A stretch of 64,000 nucleotides of DNA from Halalkalibacter oceani (lineage in GTDB: Bacteria; Bacillota; Bacilli; Bacillales; Bacillaceae_D), in NCBI RefSeq assembly GCF_023715605.1, contig NZ_JAMBOL010000008.1, positions 62,001-126,000 of the forward strand, in the 5' to 3' direction. The position numbers and the translations under genes are program-made. Numbering within the stretch: position 1 is the stretch's first letter; each line of letters opens with the position of its first letter. Below are positions 1 to 7,332 of this stretch, one piece after another. A model generated the notes under the pieces. That model did no database searches. It had not been told where the DNA came from and saw only the letters and a list, made by a program, of their open reading frames with translations.

Positions 1-285
1 TCCGACGACAAATACAGACGAGCATTGCTCCTTTACGTATTTGTAGCCTGCTTCGATATCAGAAAACCAATCCTGATAGGTCGCGCGCTCTAAATCCTTA
101 TAATGTGTGCCATGTCCCTTTAAGCGGGGCGCATAAACAGTGTAGCCGTATTCCGCCAGCTTTTCCCCGAGAAATGCAACACTTTGCGGCGTACCGACAA
201 AGCCGTGCGAGATCAAGATTCCAATGTCGTTTCCTTTCTTATAAAAGGCTTCTGCTCCTTCGATCACCGGGTAGCTTTCTTTCAT
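1..285 (-). CDS. alpha/beta hydrolase, carboxylesterase-like (5' part only)
   Basis: The first 95 codons of a serine hydrolase run off the left edge. The start is the ATG at 285, preceded by a strong AAGGAGG Shine-Dalgarno sequence. The oxyanion-loop region reads HGFVGTPQS, followed by a GHG turn and a strand ending in VFVVG, just where the GxSxG nucleophile elbow should begin. These are features of the Est30/YvaK-type monoacyl-esterase group, as in the two hydrolases at 27-28.7 kb. The gene follows the FbpA-like gene so closely that the latter's stop codon overlaps this ribosome binding site, so the two are probably cotranscribed. The catalytic Ser, Asp and His are outside the window, so the substrate cannot be judged. 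Confidence 0.85.
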   Translation of the reverse strand, partial: MKESYPVIEGAEAFYKKGNDIGILISHGFVGTPQSVAFLGEKLAEYGYTVYAPRLKGHGTHYKDLERATYQDWFSDIEAGYKYVKEQCSSVFVVG

Positions 286-298
286 CTCTGTTTCCTCC

Positions 299-478
299 TT
301 AGCTTTGTTCGCTTTTATGAAGCGCTCTTCGTTTCCGAACATTGTCATATTCTGTTTCAACCTCTGATAAGGTCAGCTCGTAAAGATGATGGCCATCTTT
401 CTTATAAACGCCTAAGTGCAGTAATTTTTTAATTAATTCTTCTTTCCTCCGAAGAACTGCTTCACTTAATTGTGACAT
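299..478 (-). CDS. small FbpA-like protein (Fur-regulated basic protein family)
   Basis: This is a 59-codon gene with a clear GAGGAGG ribosome binding site and an ATG at 478. The protein is charged and helical. Its core (LLHLGVYKKDGHHLYELTL, then SEVETEY) matches the layout of the FbpA family of Bacillus: a helix, the G-[IV]-YKKDG turn, LYELTL, then an acidic helix. In B. subtilis FbpA is a small basic protein that assists the iron-sparing sRNA FsrA; family membership is inferred from memory of the pattern. The stop overlaps the Shine-Dalgarno sequence of the downstream esterase. I see no convincing Fur box at its promoter, so iron control here is only a possibility. Confidence 0.72.
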   Translation of the reverse strand: MSQLSEAVLRRKEELIKKLLHLGVYKKDGHHLYELTLSEVETEYDNVRKRRALHKSEQS

Positions 479-555
479 TTGCTTACCTCCTCAACTGATA
501 GGTTCATGTATCAAATTGACATTGGATAAACCAGTTCCTAGCTTTCAGCTGACCT

Positions 556-594
556 AAACAAAAACGCCTAACCTTAAAGACGAAAAGGTTAGGC
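556..594 (-). terminator. intrinsic terminator in the leader of the FbpA-like gene
   Basis: A perfect 10-bp stem (566-575 with 585-594, arms GCCTAACCTT and AAGGTTAGGC) closes a 9-nt loop and on the minus strand runs into GTTTTTGTTT. It lies between the promoter at 626-655 and the start codon at 478. It would therefore end a transcript of about 65 nt, or act as an attenuator for the gene behind it. Confidence 0.75.
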
Positions 595-625
595 CTTCGT
601 TTGCCGATCAGCTTAAGATACACCT

Positions 626-655
626 ATTATAAATCTTATTATTCCGACCTGTCAA
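626..655 (-). promoter_or_regulatory. sigma-A promoter for the FbpA-like transcript
   Basis: On the minus strand the -35 box is TTGACA (650-655) and the -10 box is TATAAT (626-631), separated by 18 bp. Both hexamers are perfect. Transcription would start near 619, just ahead of the terminator hairpin at 566-594. Confidence 0.8.
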
Positions 656-681
656 CTATATTTTATAACAAAAAGAAAAGC

Positions 682-722
682 AGGGATAAGACAAAAGGGT
701 ATTTTTATCTTTTGCCCAGCCC
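682..722 (-). terminator. terminator of the ABC/methyltransferase operon (dispersed palindrome family)
   Basis: A hairpin built on GACAAAAGGG and CTTTTGCCC, with outer AGGG and CCCT arms, is followed on the minus strand by CTGCTTTTCTTTTTG. It lies about 40 bp past the methyltransferase stop. Its core recurs at 4595, 29333, 44094 and 58089. Confidence 0.65.
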
Positions 723-762
723 TTACCGAAAAAACAAATAATAACGTAGATATGGGGTGACT

Positions 763-1458
763 TCAATCTGAAGCCGCCGGCAGCGAAAACCTGAATACAT
801 AGGCTTGCTCGTATTGCGCCTTCACCTGATCCTGAACCGACTGAAAGTATTCACTCTCTCCAGAAATGTCGATAAAGCTGCCAGGTCTTTTTCTCATCAA
901 CTGGACATGGAAGCCTTCATTCGTAAAAGCCGAGGCAATCTGATCAAGCGTATGGACATTCGCCTTTAAATGACTGTACTGTTCAATCGTCTTTTGAAAA
1001 TGAGCGGCGCTCGGGTTATCACTCAGGTCGGTATACGTTACATAATATACGCCACCCGGCTTCAATGCCTGCTTGATTTTACGCGCATGTGTTTTCAAAT
1101 CGTCGATTAAATAAATAACCGACAAAGCGAAGGCTAGATCAAACGTTTGCTCCAGCTGTTCAGGAGAGCCTGTCGCCACATAGCTAAGCGGCAGATCCCG
1201 CTTTCTTTCATTGGCGAGCTTGACCGACTCCACCCCGCGATCAATGCCGACGCCTGCCTTAAATGGCTTCACGCTGTACAAATAGCGTAAAAAACCGCCG
1301 CGGTTGCAGCCGAAATCAAGCACCGAATAAGTGGAAAGATCCTCTTCCTTCATATACGAAACAATCTCTTTCCATCCATCAATATGCTGCGCTTCCATGT
1401 TTTCTTCCTCTGCGGCATGATCCCACCAAACATCGTAAAGCTGCTCATTCTTACTCAT
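763..1458 (-). CDS. class I SAM-dependent methyltransferase, last gene of the metal-chelate ABC operon
   Basis: The product is 231 residues with a Rossmann-type SAM site: motif I reads VLDFGCNRGGFLRYL near residues 47-61, followed by an acidic strand end (GVGID) and a hydrophobic strand LAFALSVIYLI. The N-terminus (YDVWWDHAAEEEN) resembles small-molecule methyltransferases rather than RNA or protein ones. The ATG at 1458 has an AAGGAGTG ribosome binding site 23 bp after the binding-protein stop, so it is the promoter-distal gene of the permease-ATPase-lipoprotein operon. The substrate is unknown. Its place suggests it acts on the imported compound (a chelator, cofactor or metalloid), but that is inference. 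Confidence 0.85.
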   Translation of the reverse strand: MSKNEQLYDVWWDHAAEEENMEAQHIDGWKEIVSYMKEEDLSTYSVLDFGCNRGGFLRYLYSVKPFKAGVGIDRGVESVKLANERKRDLPLSYVATGSPEQLEQTFDLAFALSVIYLIDDLKTHARKIKQALKPGGVYYVTYTDLSDNPSAAHFQKTIEQYSHLKANVHTLDQIASAFTNEGFHVQLMRKRPGSFIDISGESEYFQSVQDQVKAQYEQAYVFRFSLPAASD

Positions 1459-1481
1459 TGCTGTGCCACTCCTTCTCTATT

Positions 1482-2498
1482 TTAGTTAAACAGGTTCGGA
1501 TAAAAGCCTTGCGCTAAAGTTTCCACCGTATAGGCCATCCGGTTTCCAGGAAGAACACTTTCGAGCGTAATTGCGACAAAACGTTCATTTTGTACGGCTT
1601 CCAGTTGCGAAAGCGCCGGATCATTTTTAATATCCTCTATTTTCTGCTCCAATGACGGCGAATCGTAATCGTGAACGACGATCACGTCTGGGTCTCGCGC
1701 CAGCACTTCCTCGTAGCTTACGGTCGTCCACTGCTGGTCGGTAATATCATCGAATACATTCCTTCCGCCGGCATATTCAATCAGTAACGTTTCAAAATTC
1801 GTCCCTCCGGCTGTGAAGACGCCATCGCCACCACTGTCATAAACAAGGACCTTCACCGGTTCTTCGCCGGAAATTGTCTCCTCTACAGCGGCAATCCGCG
1901 CTTCCTGATCGGCAACATACGCTTCCGCCGCCTCTTCAATCTCGAAAATTTTTCCGATATCGCGAATTTCCTGATACATTTCTTCAAGAGACGTTGCGCT
2001 GTTCATGTATGTTGTCATCCCTAATCCGGCTAATTCGTCAACATCCAGTCCTTCGCCGCCAAATTCCCAGTCAATGCCGTAAATAAAGTCGGCTCCGCTC
2101 GTCGTCACCGCTTCTCGCGTCGCTGAGCCATACGTCAATTCAGGAATCTTCGCATACTCTTCTTCATACTCAGGAAGCGGTCCTCTGCTGTGATTTTTAA
2201 GGCTGTTGCCAATCACATAATCCGTTAAGCCAAGAGCAATAAACAATTCAGTCGTGTTCGGACCTAATGTCAGCACCTTCGTCGGCTTTTCCGTTACCGT
2301 TACTTCTCTGCCGTAGTTATCTAAAGTCAGCGCTTCAAAATCCGTCGCGGCCTCTTCAGCCGTTCCTGTTTCCTCCTGCGAACCCGTTCCTTCTGCTTCC
2401 TCCGTCTCGCCTGTTTCCTGATCCGCCGTCCCGCAGCCGGCCAGTAGTAAGCCAATCAGCGCGATCATTATGAAGCCACCTATCCATCTTTTTTTCAT
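1482..2498 (-). CDS. ABC transporter substrate-binding lipoprotein, FecB/BtuF type
   Basis: The 338-residue protein begins with a lipoprotein signal peptide ending in the lipobox LLAGC (Cys about residue 22), followed by a Glu/Thr-rich linker. The mature part has the class III binding-protein layout: REVTVTEKPTKVLTLGPNTTELFIALGL (N-lobe start), a long connecting helix, and the C-lobe segment FETLLIEYAGGRNVFDDI. It would sit on the outer face of the membrane and deliver an iron chelate, cobamide or similar ligand to the permease. The GPLPEYEEEYAKIPELTYGSATREAV region is typical of siderophore-type binders, but the ligand cannot be read from sequence. The start has AAAGGAGAGG upstream. Confidence 0.9.
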   Translation of the reverse strand: MKKRWIGGFIMIALIGLLLAGCGTADQETGETEEAEGTGSQEETGTAEEAATDFEALTLDNYGREVTVTEKPTKVLTLGPNTTELFIALGLTDYVIGNSLKNHSRGPLPEYEEEYAKIPELTYGSATREAVTTSGADFIYGIDWEFGGEGLDVDELAGLGMTTYMNSATSLEEMYQEIRDIGKIFEIEEAAEAYVADQEARIAAVEETISGEEPVKVLVYDSGGDGVFTAGGTNFETLLIEYAGGRNVFDDITDQQWTTVSYEEVLARDPDVIVVHDYDSPSLEQKIEDIKNDPALSQLEAVQNERFVAITLESVLPGNRMAYTVETLAQGFYPNLFN

Positions 2499-2512
2499 CC
2501 TGTTCCTCTCCT

Positions 2513-3289
2513 TTATAAGTGTAGGCTTTCCGGTAAATAAGTAATTGAGATTTTTTTCGTTACCGGATGTATCATCACATCGGCTTTAATGCCGTAAACC
2601 TCCTGAATCGTTGCCGGGGTCAAAATGTCCTCCGGCGTTCCGGCCTTTTGCAATCGACCGTCTTTTAGTACGTAAAGCCGGTCACAGTACAAGGCGGCGA
2701 GATTCAAATCATGGATCGCCGACAACACTGTTACGCCGAGCCCTTTAATCAAATCAAACATTTGCAGCTGAAAGTGGATATCCAAATGATTGGTCGGCTC
2801 GTCCAAAAGCAGAAAATCTGTTTGCTGCGCGAGCACCCGTGCCAGTAACACCCGCTGTTTCTCCCCGCCGGAAAGATGAAGATAATTTCGTTTCGCCATC
2901 TCTTTCATCCCGGTCTGCGCCAACGCTTTTGCGACAATCTCTTTATCCGCCGGCGTGTCGCCATCAAACAGCTTCTTATGCGGGCTTAGCCCCATCGCGA
3001 CGATTTCCTCCACTTTAAAATCAAACGGGACTGCATTTTCCTGGCCGACGACTCCGATTTTCTGAGCGGCTTTCCTGTTGTTCATTTTCAGCAGATTTTC
3101 GCCGTCTAAGAGCATCGCTCCGGAATCCGGCTTAAGCGCCCGGTATAAATTTTTCAGCACGGTCGATTTGCCGCTGCCATTCGGACCGATAATGCCGATA
3201 AACTCCCCCTTCGTCACATGAAGGTGAATATCTTCAATGATTTTGTTCTCGTCATACGAAAAGCTCAGCTGCTCTACTTGCAGTTTCAT
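2513..3289 (-). CDS. ABC transporter ATP-binding protein, FecE/FepC type
   Basis: The ATPase subunit of the importer has about 258 residues. It has Walker A GPNGSGKS (near residues 36-43), the Q-loop in VVGQENAVPF, the signature LSGGEKQR, Walker B DFLLLDEPTNHLD and the H-loop in SAIHDLNLAALYCDR. The Walker B and His-loop wording is that of the iron-chelate/cobalamin subfamily. Two adjacent ATG codons exist (3292 and 3289); the second is better spaced from AAGGTGG. It lies 13 bp after the permease and 14 bp before the binding protein, so the three form one unit. Confidence 0.93.
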   Translation of the reverse strand: MKLQVEQLSFSYDENKIIEDIHLHVTKGEFIGIIGPNGSGKSTVLKNLYRALKPDSGAMLLDGENLLKMNNRKAAQKIGVVGQENAVPFDFKVEEIVAMGLSPHKKLFDGDTPADKEIVAKALAQTGMKEMAKRNYLHLSGGEKQRVLLARVLAQQTDFLLLDEPTNHLDIHFQLQMFDLIKGLGVTVLSAIHDLNLAALYCDRLYVLKDGRLQKAGTPEDILTPATIQEVYGIKADVMIHPVTKKISITYLPESLHL

Positions 3290-3302
3290 CATTTCACCAC
3301 CT

Positions 3303-4379
3303 TCATACTCGTGATTTCCGCTTCAAAAGCCAAATGAAGAACGGTCCGCCTACTAAAGCGGTCAATAGCCCGATCGGCAATTCCTGCGGGGCGATCACCA
3401 TTCGCGCCGCGACATCGGTCCAGACGACGATAATCCCGCCGAGCAAAGCGCTCACAATCAGTACCCGCTTATGGTCTGAACCAATGAGCAAGCGTGTCAT
3501 ATGCGGCACCATTAAGCCGATGAATCCAATCGATCCGCTGACGGCAATCGTCACCCCGGCTAAAAGCGAGGCAATCAGGACGAGCAGCTTTTGCAGCCGG
3601 CTCACATTGAATCCTAACGTCCCGGCTGCTTCATCTCCCAGCAATAAAGCATTTAATGCCCGATGCTGAATCATCAGCACCGTCATACAAACGACAATCA
3701 CAATGAGAGGAAGCTGCAAATATCCCCACTTCGCTCCGGCGAGACTGCCGGACATCCAGAAGGTGGCATTATGTAACCCTAGTGCATTCGGGGCGCTTAA
3801 GGTTATAATGTTTGTAATCGCATCCATGATCATCGCGATCGCGACACCCGAAAGCAGAAGCTGGGTAATGTTGATTCTTCCTTTCACCCGGGAAATCGTA
3901 TAGACGATGATAATCGTCGCCGCCGCCCCGATGAAGGCGCTGATCGAAAGCGCATATGTCCCTAAAAAGGCAAAGACACCGAACAGCATGCCCAATGTCG
4001 CGGTTGCCGCCGCTCCTGATGAGACGCCGAGAATAAACGGGTCGGCTAAATGGTTGCGGACCAGGGCCTGCATCGTTACCCCGGTGACAGCAAGCGAAGC
4101 GCCAACAATCATGCCGAGCAGCACCCGTGGCATCCGCAAGCCCCAGACGATATTTTCATCGAGGTCCGTCCAGCTCACAACAAAAGACTCGGACAGAAAG
4201 GGAATCCTGCTGAGGACGATTTTGGCCACAGTCAGTGGATGTACCGAGACAGGACCGATTCCAATTGCTAAAATAATCGATAAGATACTAATGAGGACGA
4301 GTAACGAGACAATCACCTTCATATTCGGCTCATCCCGGTTAAAAAGTTTTCTGATTCCGGCTATTTTCTTCCCAGACAT
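3303..4379 (-). CDS. FecCD-family ABC transporter permease
   Basis: The 358-residue polytopic protein has about ten hydrophobic segments. Family landmarks are WGLRMPRVLLGMIVGASLAVTG in the second segment, NHLADPFILGVSSGAA, and GFIGLMVPHMTRLLIG near the coupling region. It is the membrane channel for a metal-chelate or corrinoid importer and presumably works as a homodimer, since only one permease gene is present. It is the first gene of the operon and starts at an ATG with AAAGGAAAG upstream. The 480-bp region ahead of it holds an unusual set of regulatory elements, annotated separately. Confidence 0.93.
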   Translation of the reverse strand: MSGKKIAGIRKLFNRDEPNMKVIVSLLVLISILSIILAIGIGPVSVHPLTVAKIVLSRIPFLSESFVVSWTDLDENIVWGLRMPRVLLGMIVGASLAVTGVTMQALVRNHLADPFILGVSSGAAATATLGMLFGVFAFLGTYALSISAFIGAAATIIIVYTISRVKGRINITQLLLSGVAIAMIMDAITNIITLSAPNALGLHNATFWMSGSLAGAKWGYLQLPLIVIVVCMTVLMIQHRALNALLLGDEAAGTLGFNVSRLQKLLVLIASLLAGVTIAVSGSIGFIGLMVPHMTRLLIGSDHKRVLIVSALLGGIIVVWTDVAARMVIAPQELPIGLLTALVGGPFFIWLLKRKSRV

Positions 4380-4508
4380 TCTCTTTCCTTTCGCAGTGTT
4401 TATTTTCGATTAAGAAAAACGCGTAGTGGCTTTTCTTTGAATCATCCCGCACATTGTTCCCCATTCTTATCTTTTCTACATAACATTGAATTCACTATAA
4501 AACGATCG

Positions 4509-4536
4509 GTGTTACGTTTCTGTAAAATTGTAACAC
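4509..4536. promoter_or_regulatory. operator-like inverted repeat upstream of the FecBCD-methyltransferase operon
   Basis: A perfect 7-bp inverted repeat, GTGTTAC (4509-4515) and GTAACAC (4530-4536), has its half-sites about two helical turns apart (21 bp between arm starts). It lies 130-157 bp ahead of the permease start. The symmetry suggests a dimeric repressor site. I cannot assign it to a known regulator. Confidence 0.5.
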
Positions 4537-4594
4537 GATTAGACGGACGTGTATAGTTTTAATTATCAATCTTTTTTCTACGGCAGAAAAAGCG

Positions 4595-4631
4595 GCAGCG
4601 CCAAAAGGTAAAAACAACCTTTCGGCACTGC
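4595..4631 (-). terminator. attenuator-like hairpin in the leader of the FecBCD operon
   Basis: The arms GCAG/CTGC, GCC/GGC and AAAGGT/ACCTTT form a long stem; on the minus strand it is followed by CGCTTTTTCTG. It belongs to the same palindrome family as the terminators at 682, 29333, 44094 and 58089, but here it stands between divergent genes and 15 bp after a possible leader-peptide stop. That position fits transcription attenuation of the minus-strand operon. Confidence 0.5.
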
Positions 4632-4646
4632 GCCATTTAAAATGCC

Positions 4647-4724
4647 TTATCTTCCATCGTGGAACTGAACAGGGTGAATGGTTTCTGAAACTTCACAGCT
4701 TAAGAGCAACCTCCTCTCCATCAT
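4647..4724 (-). CDS. possible 25-residue leader peptide ahead of the FecBCD-methyltransferase operon
   Basis: An open frame of 25 codons (ATG ATG at 4724 and 4721, TAA at 4647) encodes a peptide beginning MMERRLLLSCEV and ending HPVQFHDGR. It has no good Shine-Dalgarno sequence, which weakens the call. In favour are its end 15 bp before the attenuator-like hairpin, the run of Arg-Arg-Leu-Leu-Leu codons followed by Cys, and its position in a long untranslated leader. An overlapping frame beginning GTG at about 4697, behind AGGAGG, would give a different short peptide, so the reading frame is uncertain. Confidence 0.35.
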   Translation of the reverse strand: MMERRLLLSCEVSETIHPVQFHDGR

Positions 4725-4797
4725 TACTTCAACGAGAAGCTTGCTTTCGTATGTTCACAGAATAGTTTATTTTCCACTCTTCAAATTTATCATTGTA

Positions 4798-4826
4798 TTG
4801 AGATTATTTTCATTTATCGGTATGAT
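4798..4826 (+). promoter_or_regulatory. sigma-A promoter of the crotonase gene
   Basis: TTGAGA (4798-4803), a 17-bp spacer and TATGAT (4821-4826) lie 34 bp upstream of the start codon at 4860, with a strong AAAGGAGG ribosome binding site between. Confidence 0.75.
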
Positions 4827-4859
4827 AAGAATAGTGCAACGTTAAAGGAGGACTTTTCA

Positions 4860-5666
4860 ATGACAGAAGCAGTTAACAACGAGCAGGGATCGGTCAAGCT
4901 GGAGCGGCAGGGGGCCGTCGCCGTTCTCATTCTTTCCCGCACCCATGCATTGAATGCGATTACATGGGAAATGTATAAGCAGTTTCAGGAATATCTTCAG
5001 CAATTAGCAGAGGATTCAAGCGTGCGTGCCTTAGTCATTCGCGGCGATGGCGAGAAAGCGCTTGCGGCCGGAACGGATATTTCCCAATTTGAAGGCTTTA
5101 CCGGAGCGGACGGAATCGCCTATGAAAAAAGAATTGATAAAATTATTGATGAGCTCGAAAACTTTCCAAAACCAACCATTGCCGCAGTCCACGGGTATGC
5201 CGTTGGCGGCGGAATGATGATTTCAGCCACTTGTGATTTGCGCTACGGAACACCAGATGCCCAATTTGGCGCGCCAATGGCGAGAACACTTGGAAACTGC
5301 CTCAGTCTGGCAAACTATCAGCGGTTAGATCGCCAGCTCGGTTCGATGGTGCTGAAAGACTTACTGTTCACGTCCCGCCTGCTAAAAGCGGAAGAAGCTC
5401 TGTCACGCGGCTTTTTAACTGCGATTTTTGATCAGGAGAATTTCTTCGATGAAGTTATGGCCATTGCAGAGCGAATCAGTAAGAACGCCCCATTGACGAT
5501 TGAAGCGACGAAGGAAGCGCTAAACCGGATCCACCAGACTCAGGCTTCCGCTTTAGATGAAGACAGCTTCGATGATGTCGTTTCCAAAGTGTATGGAAGC
5601 GACGACTTTGCCGAAGGCGTAAAAGCCTATATGGAAAAACGCAAGCCTAATTGGCAAGGAAAATAA
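4860..5666 (+). CDS. enoyl-CoA hydratase/isomerase (crotonase) family protein
   Basis: The 268-residue crotonase-fold enzyme acts on CoA thioesters. The two oxyanion-hole segments are visible: AAGTDISQF (about residues 69-77) and HGYAVGGGMMI (about 117-127). The usual general-base glutamates of true enoyl-CoA hydratases are not evident: the region reads RTLGNCLSLANYQRL, so it may be an isomerase, hydrolase or decarboxylase-like member. It is a single gene with its own promoter and terminator, transcribed away from the FecBCD operon, so context does not reveal the pathway. Start ATG with AAAGGAGG. Confidence 0.88.
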   Translation: MTEAVNNEQGSVKLERQGAVAVLILSRTHALNAITWEMYKQFQEYLQQLAEDSSVRALVIRGDGEKALAAGTDISQFEGFTGADGIAYEKRIDKIIDELENFPKPTIAAVHGYAVGGGMMISATCDLRYGTPDAQFGAPMARTLGNCLSLANYQRLDRQLGSMVLKDLLFTSRLLKAEEALSRGFLTAIFDQENFFDEVMAIAERISKNAPLTIEATKEALNRIHQTQASALDEDSFDDVVSKVYGSDDFAEGVKAYMEKRKPNWQGK

Positions 5667-5717
5667 GCCGTTCAACGGCAGCACTGCCGATTTGCAGGCA
5701 TGCAGAATGAAGCGAAA

Positions 5718-5748
5718 GAGAGTGTCCTCCGTTGGATACTCTCTTTTT
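5718..5748 (+). terminator. terminator of the crotonase gene
   Basis: The arms GAGAGTGTCC (5718-5727) and GGATACTCTC (5734-5743) form a 10-bp stem with one G-U/T mismatch, followed by TTTTT on the plus strand. Confidence 0.85.
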
Positions 5749-5820
5749 GCCGTGCGCTTCTCCAACAGAAACAACCATCCATCGTCATTGATGAATGGCT
5801 GCTTCGTTCATTGCCGCGTA

Positions 5821-6645
5821 TTATCTTACATGCATCTCATTCGGATGTGAGCCGCGGCGTCTATTGATGTTCAGCTGACTGATCTGTTCGATCTCCTCTG
5901 CTGTTAACGCAAAGTCGAATACATTAAAGTTCTCTTCAATTCTTGAAGGTGTTACCGATTTTGGAATAACAATTGTGTTGTTTTGCAAATGCCAGCGCAG
6001 CACAACCTGTGCCGGAGTTTTCCCGTGAGCCGCTGCGATTTTTGTAATGACATCGTCCTTTAACACATCCCCGCCCTGTTCAAGCGGGCTCCAAGCCTCA
6101 ACAAAAATATCATGCTTGGCGCAAAATTCCTTTATTTCTTTTTGAACCAAATATGGATGGCACTCAACCTGGTTAAGCACCGGCTTGACATCACATTCAT
6201 TCAACAGGCGCTCAAGATGCTCAATCTCAAAGTTACAAACGCCGATCGCTTTTACGCGGCCATCGTTATAAAGCTTTTCAAGCGCTTTATATGTATCTAC
6301 ATATTGATCAAATTTCGGTGTCGGCCAGTGGATCAAATATAAGTCAACATAGTCAAGGCCGAGCCGTTCCAAGCTTTCATCATAGGCGCGCAGCGTATTG
6401 TCGTAGCCCTGATCACTATTCCACACTTTTGTCGTAATAAACAATTCCTCGCGCGGAACAGACGATTCCTTCAACGCTTTCCCGACGCCGGCTTCATTTT
6501 TGTAAATCATCGCCGTGTCGATAGAGCGGTAGCCGACTTCCAACGCCTTTGCCACAGCTGCCGTTGCTCCGTCATTCTCCACCTGCCATACACCAAATCC
6601 AAGTTGAGGCATCTTTAAACCGTTGTTTAAAGTTACAAATTCCAT
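5821..6645 (-). CDS. aldo/keto reductase (AKR5-type, YvgN-like)
   Basis: The 274-residue NADPH-dependent reductase is a (beta/alpha)8 barrel. The catalytic tetrad is complete: Asp43 and Tyr48 in SIDTAMIY, Lys73 in TTKVW and His106 in YLIHWP. The cofactor-side motif IPKSVTPSRIEEN is present near the C-terminus. Such enzymes detoxify methylglyoxal and other aldehydes or reduce diketo sugars; the natural substrate is not determined. Transcription probably starts from TTACTT-16-TATAAT (6790-6817), leaving a long leader that carries the palindrome CCATAGTATGG. Confidence 0.92.
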   Translation of the reverse strand: MEFVTLNNGLKMPQLGFGVWQVENDGATAAVAKALEVGYRSIDTAMIYKNEAGVGKALKESSVPREELFITTKVWNSDQGYDNTLRAYDESLERLGLDYVDLYLIHWPTPKFDQYVDTYKALEKLYNDGRVKAIGVCNFEIEHLERLLNECDVKPVLNQVECHPYLVQKEIKEFCAKHDIFVEAWSPLEQGGDVLKDDVITKIAAAHGKTPAQVVLRWHLQNNTIVIPKSVTPSRIEENFNVFDFALTAEEIEQISQLNINRRRGSHPNEMHVR

Positions 6646-6764
6646 CTTCGCTTCTCTCCTTTTTCTTCATACTTTGATCGTATAGCTTTTGTTACTTCGT
6701 CGTATGTTATTCTTGGTGAATGGATGATAGCATGGCATCACCTACTGTTATTTTACAAAAGCTA

Positions 6765-6775
6765 CCATAGTATGG
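6765..6775. promoter_or_regulatory. operator-like palindrome in the aldo/keto reductase leader
   Basis: CCATAgTATGG is a perfect 5+1+5 palindrome lying about 8-18 bp after the predicted start of transcription, within a longer CTAC...GTAG context. The position would let a bound repressor block the polymerase. It loosely resembles operators of redox-sensing HxlR/MarR regulators, but no such regulator is encoded next to it. Confidence 0.4.
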
Positions 6776-6789
6776 AAAGTAGTTCTTTC

Positions 6790-6817
6790 ATTATAATACA
6801 GTAAATGACAAAAGTAA
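6790..6817 (-). promoter_or_regulatory. putative promoter of the aldo/keto reductase gene
   Basis: On the minus strand TTACTT (6812-6817), a 16-bp spacer and a perfect TATAAT (6790-6795). The start codon is about 140 bp downstream. Confidence 0.55.
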
Positions 6818-6900
6818 CTTATTTAGCATTGTAAGGAGAAAGCATTGAACCGTATTGAAATTTAGTTCAGATTCTTCTAGCAAAAAGCGGTTTTAAAGGT

Positions 6901-7332
6901 TTACATACTGTCATCACCGTTTGTCGAAATCTGCCACGTGACACCAAACTTATCTTTCACCTGCCCATAGGAAGGGCTCCACGGCGTCTCCGCGAGTGGC
7001 ATCAACACTTCGCCGCCTTGCTGCAATTTCTCATACACGTCTTTTGATTTTTCCACATCGTTTAATGTAATGGCTACATTTACCTGTGAGCCGAGTTCAT
7101 ACGGCTGACCGGGGAAGATATCTGACAGCATAAGAAATGTATTGCCCACCTTCAATTGTGCATGAAGCACCCGGTCCTTCGCTTCGTCAGGCAGAGGAAA
7201 TTCTGGATTTTTCGGCAATTCTCCAAAAGTTTGCACACCTAACACGACAGCTTCAAGTGCATCCTCATAAAATGCAATAGCCTCTTTCCCGGTCCCATTC
7301 ATTCTTAAATAAACATGAACGCCGACAATCAT
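6901..7332 (-). CDS. VOC-superfamily protein (PhnB/YycE-like, glyoxalase fold)
   Basis: The product is 143 residues from the ATG at 7332, chosen because AGAAGAGGTG precedes it and family members begin at the equivalent strand; the frame is open further upstream without a ribosome binding site. It has the PhnB-type layout: YLRMNGTGKEAIAFYEDALEA, then QTFGELP, then LMLSDIFPGQPYELGSQVNVAI, ending WSPSYGQVKDKFGVTWQIS. These proteins form metal-binding dimers of two beta-alpha-beta-beta-beta modules; most have no known substrate. Confidence 0.85.
   Translation of the reverse strand: MIVGVHVYLRMNGTGKEAIAFYEDALEAVVLGVQTFGELPKNPEFPLPDEAKDRVLHAQLKVGNTFLMLSDIFPGQPYELGSQVNVAITLNDVEKSKDVYEKLQQGGEVLMPLAETPWSPSYGQVKDKFGVTWQISTNGDDSM

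Noticed and set aside
626-655. Fur box at the FbpA-like promoter
   Set aside because: The sequence around the promoter does not contain a TGATAAT-N-ATTATCA arrangement; only the gene family hints at iron control.
4676-4859. Plus-strand frame beginning MVSETSQLKSN upstream of the crotonase
   Set aside because: It has no ribosome binding site and overlaps the crotonase promoter and ribosome binding site.
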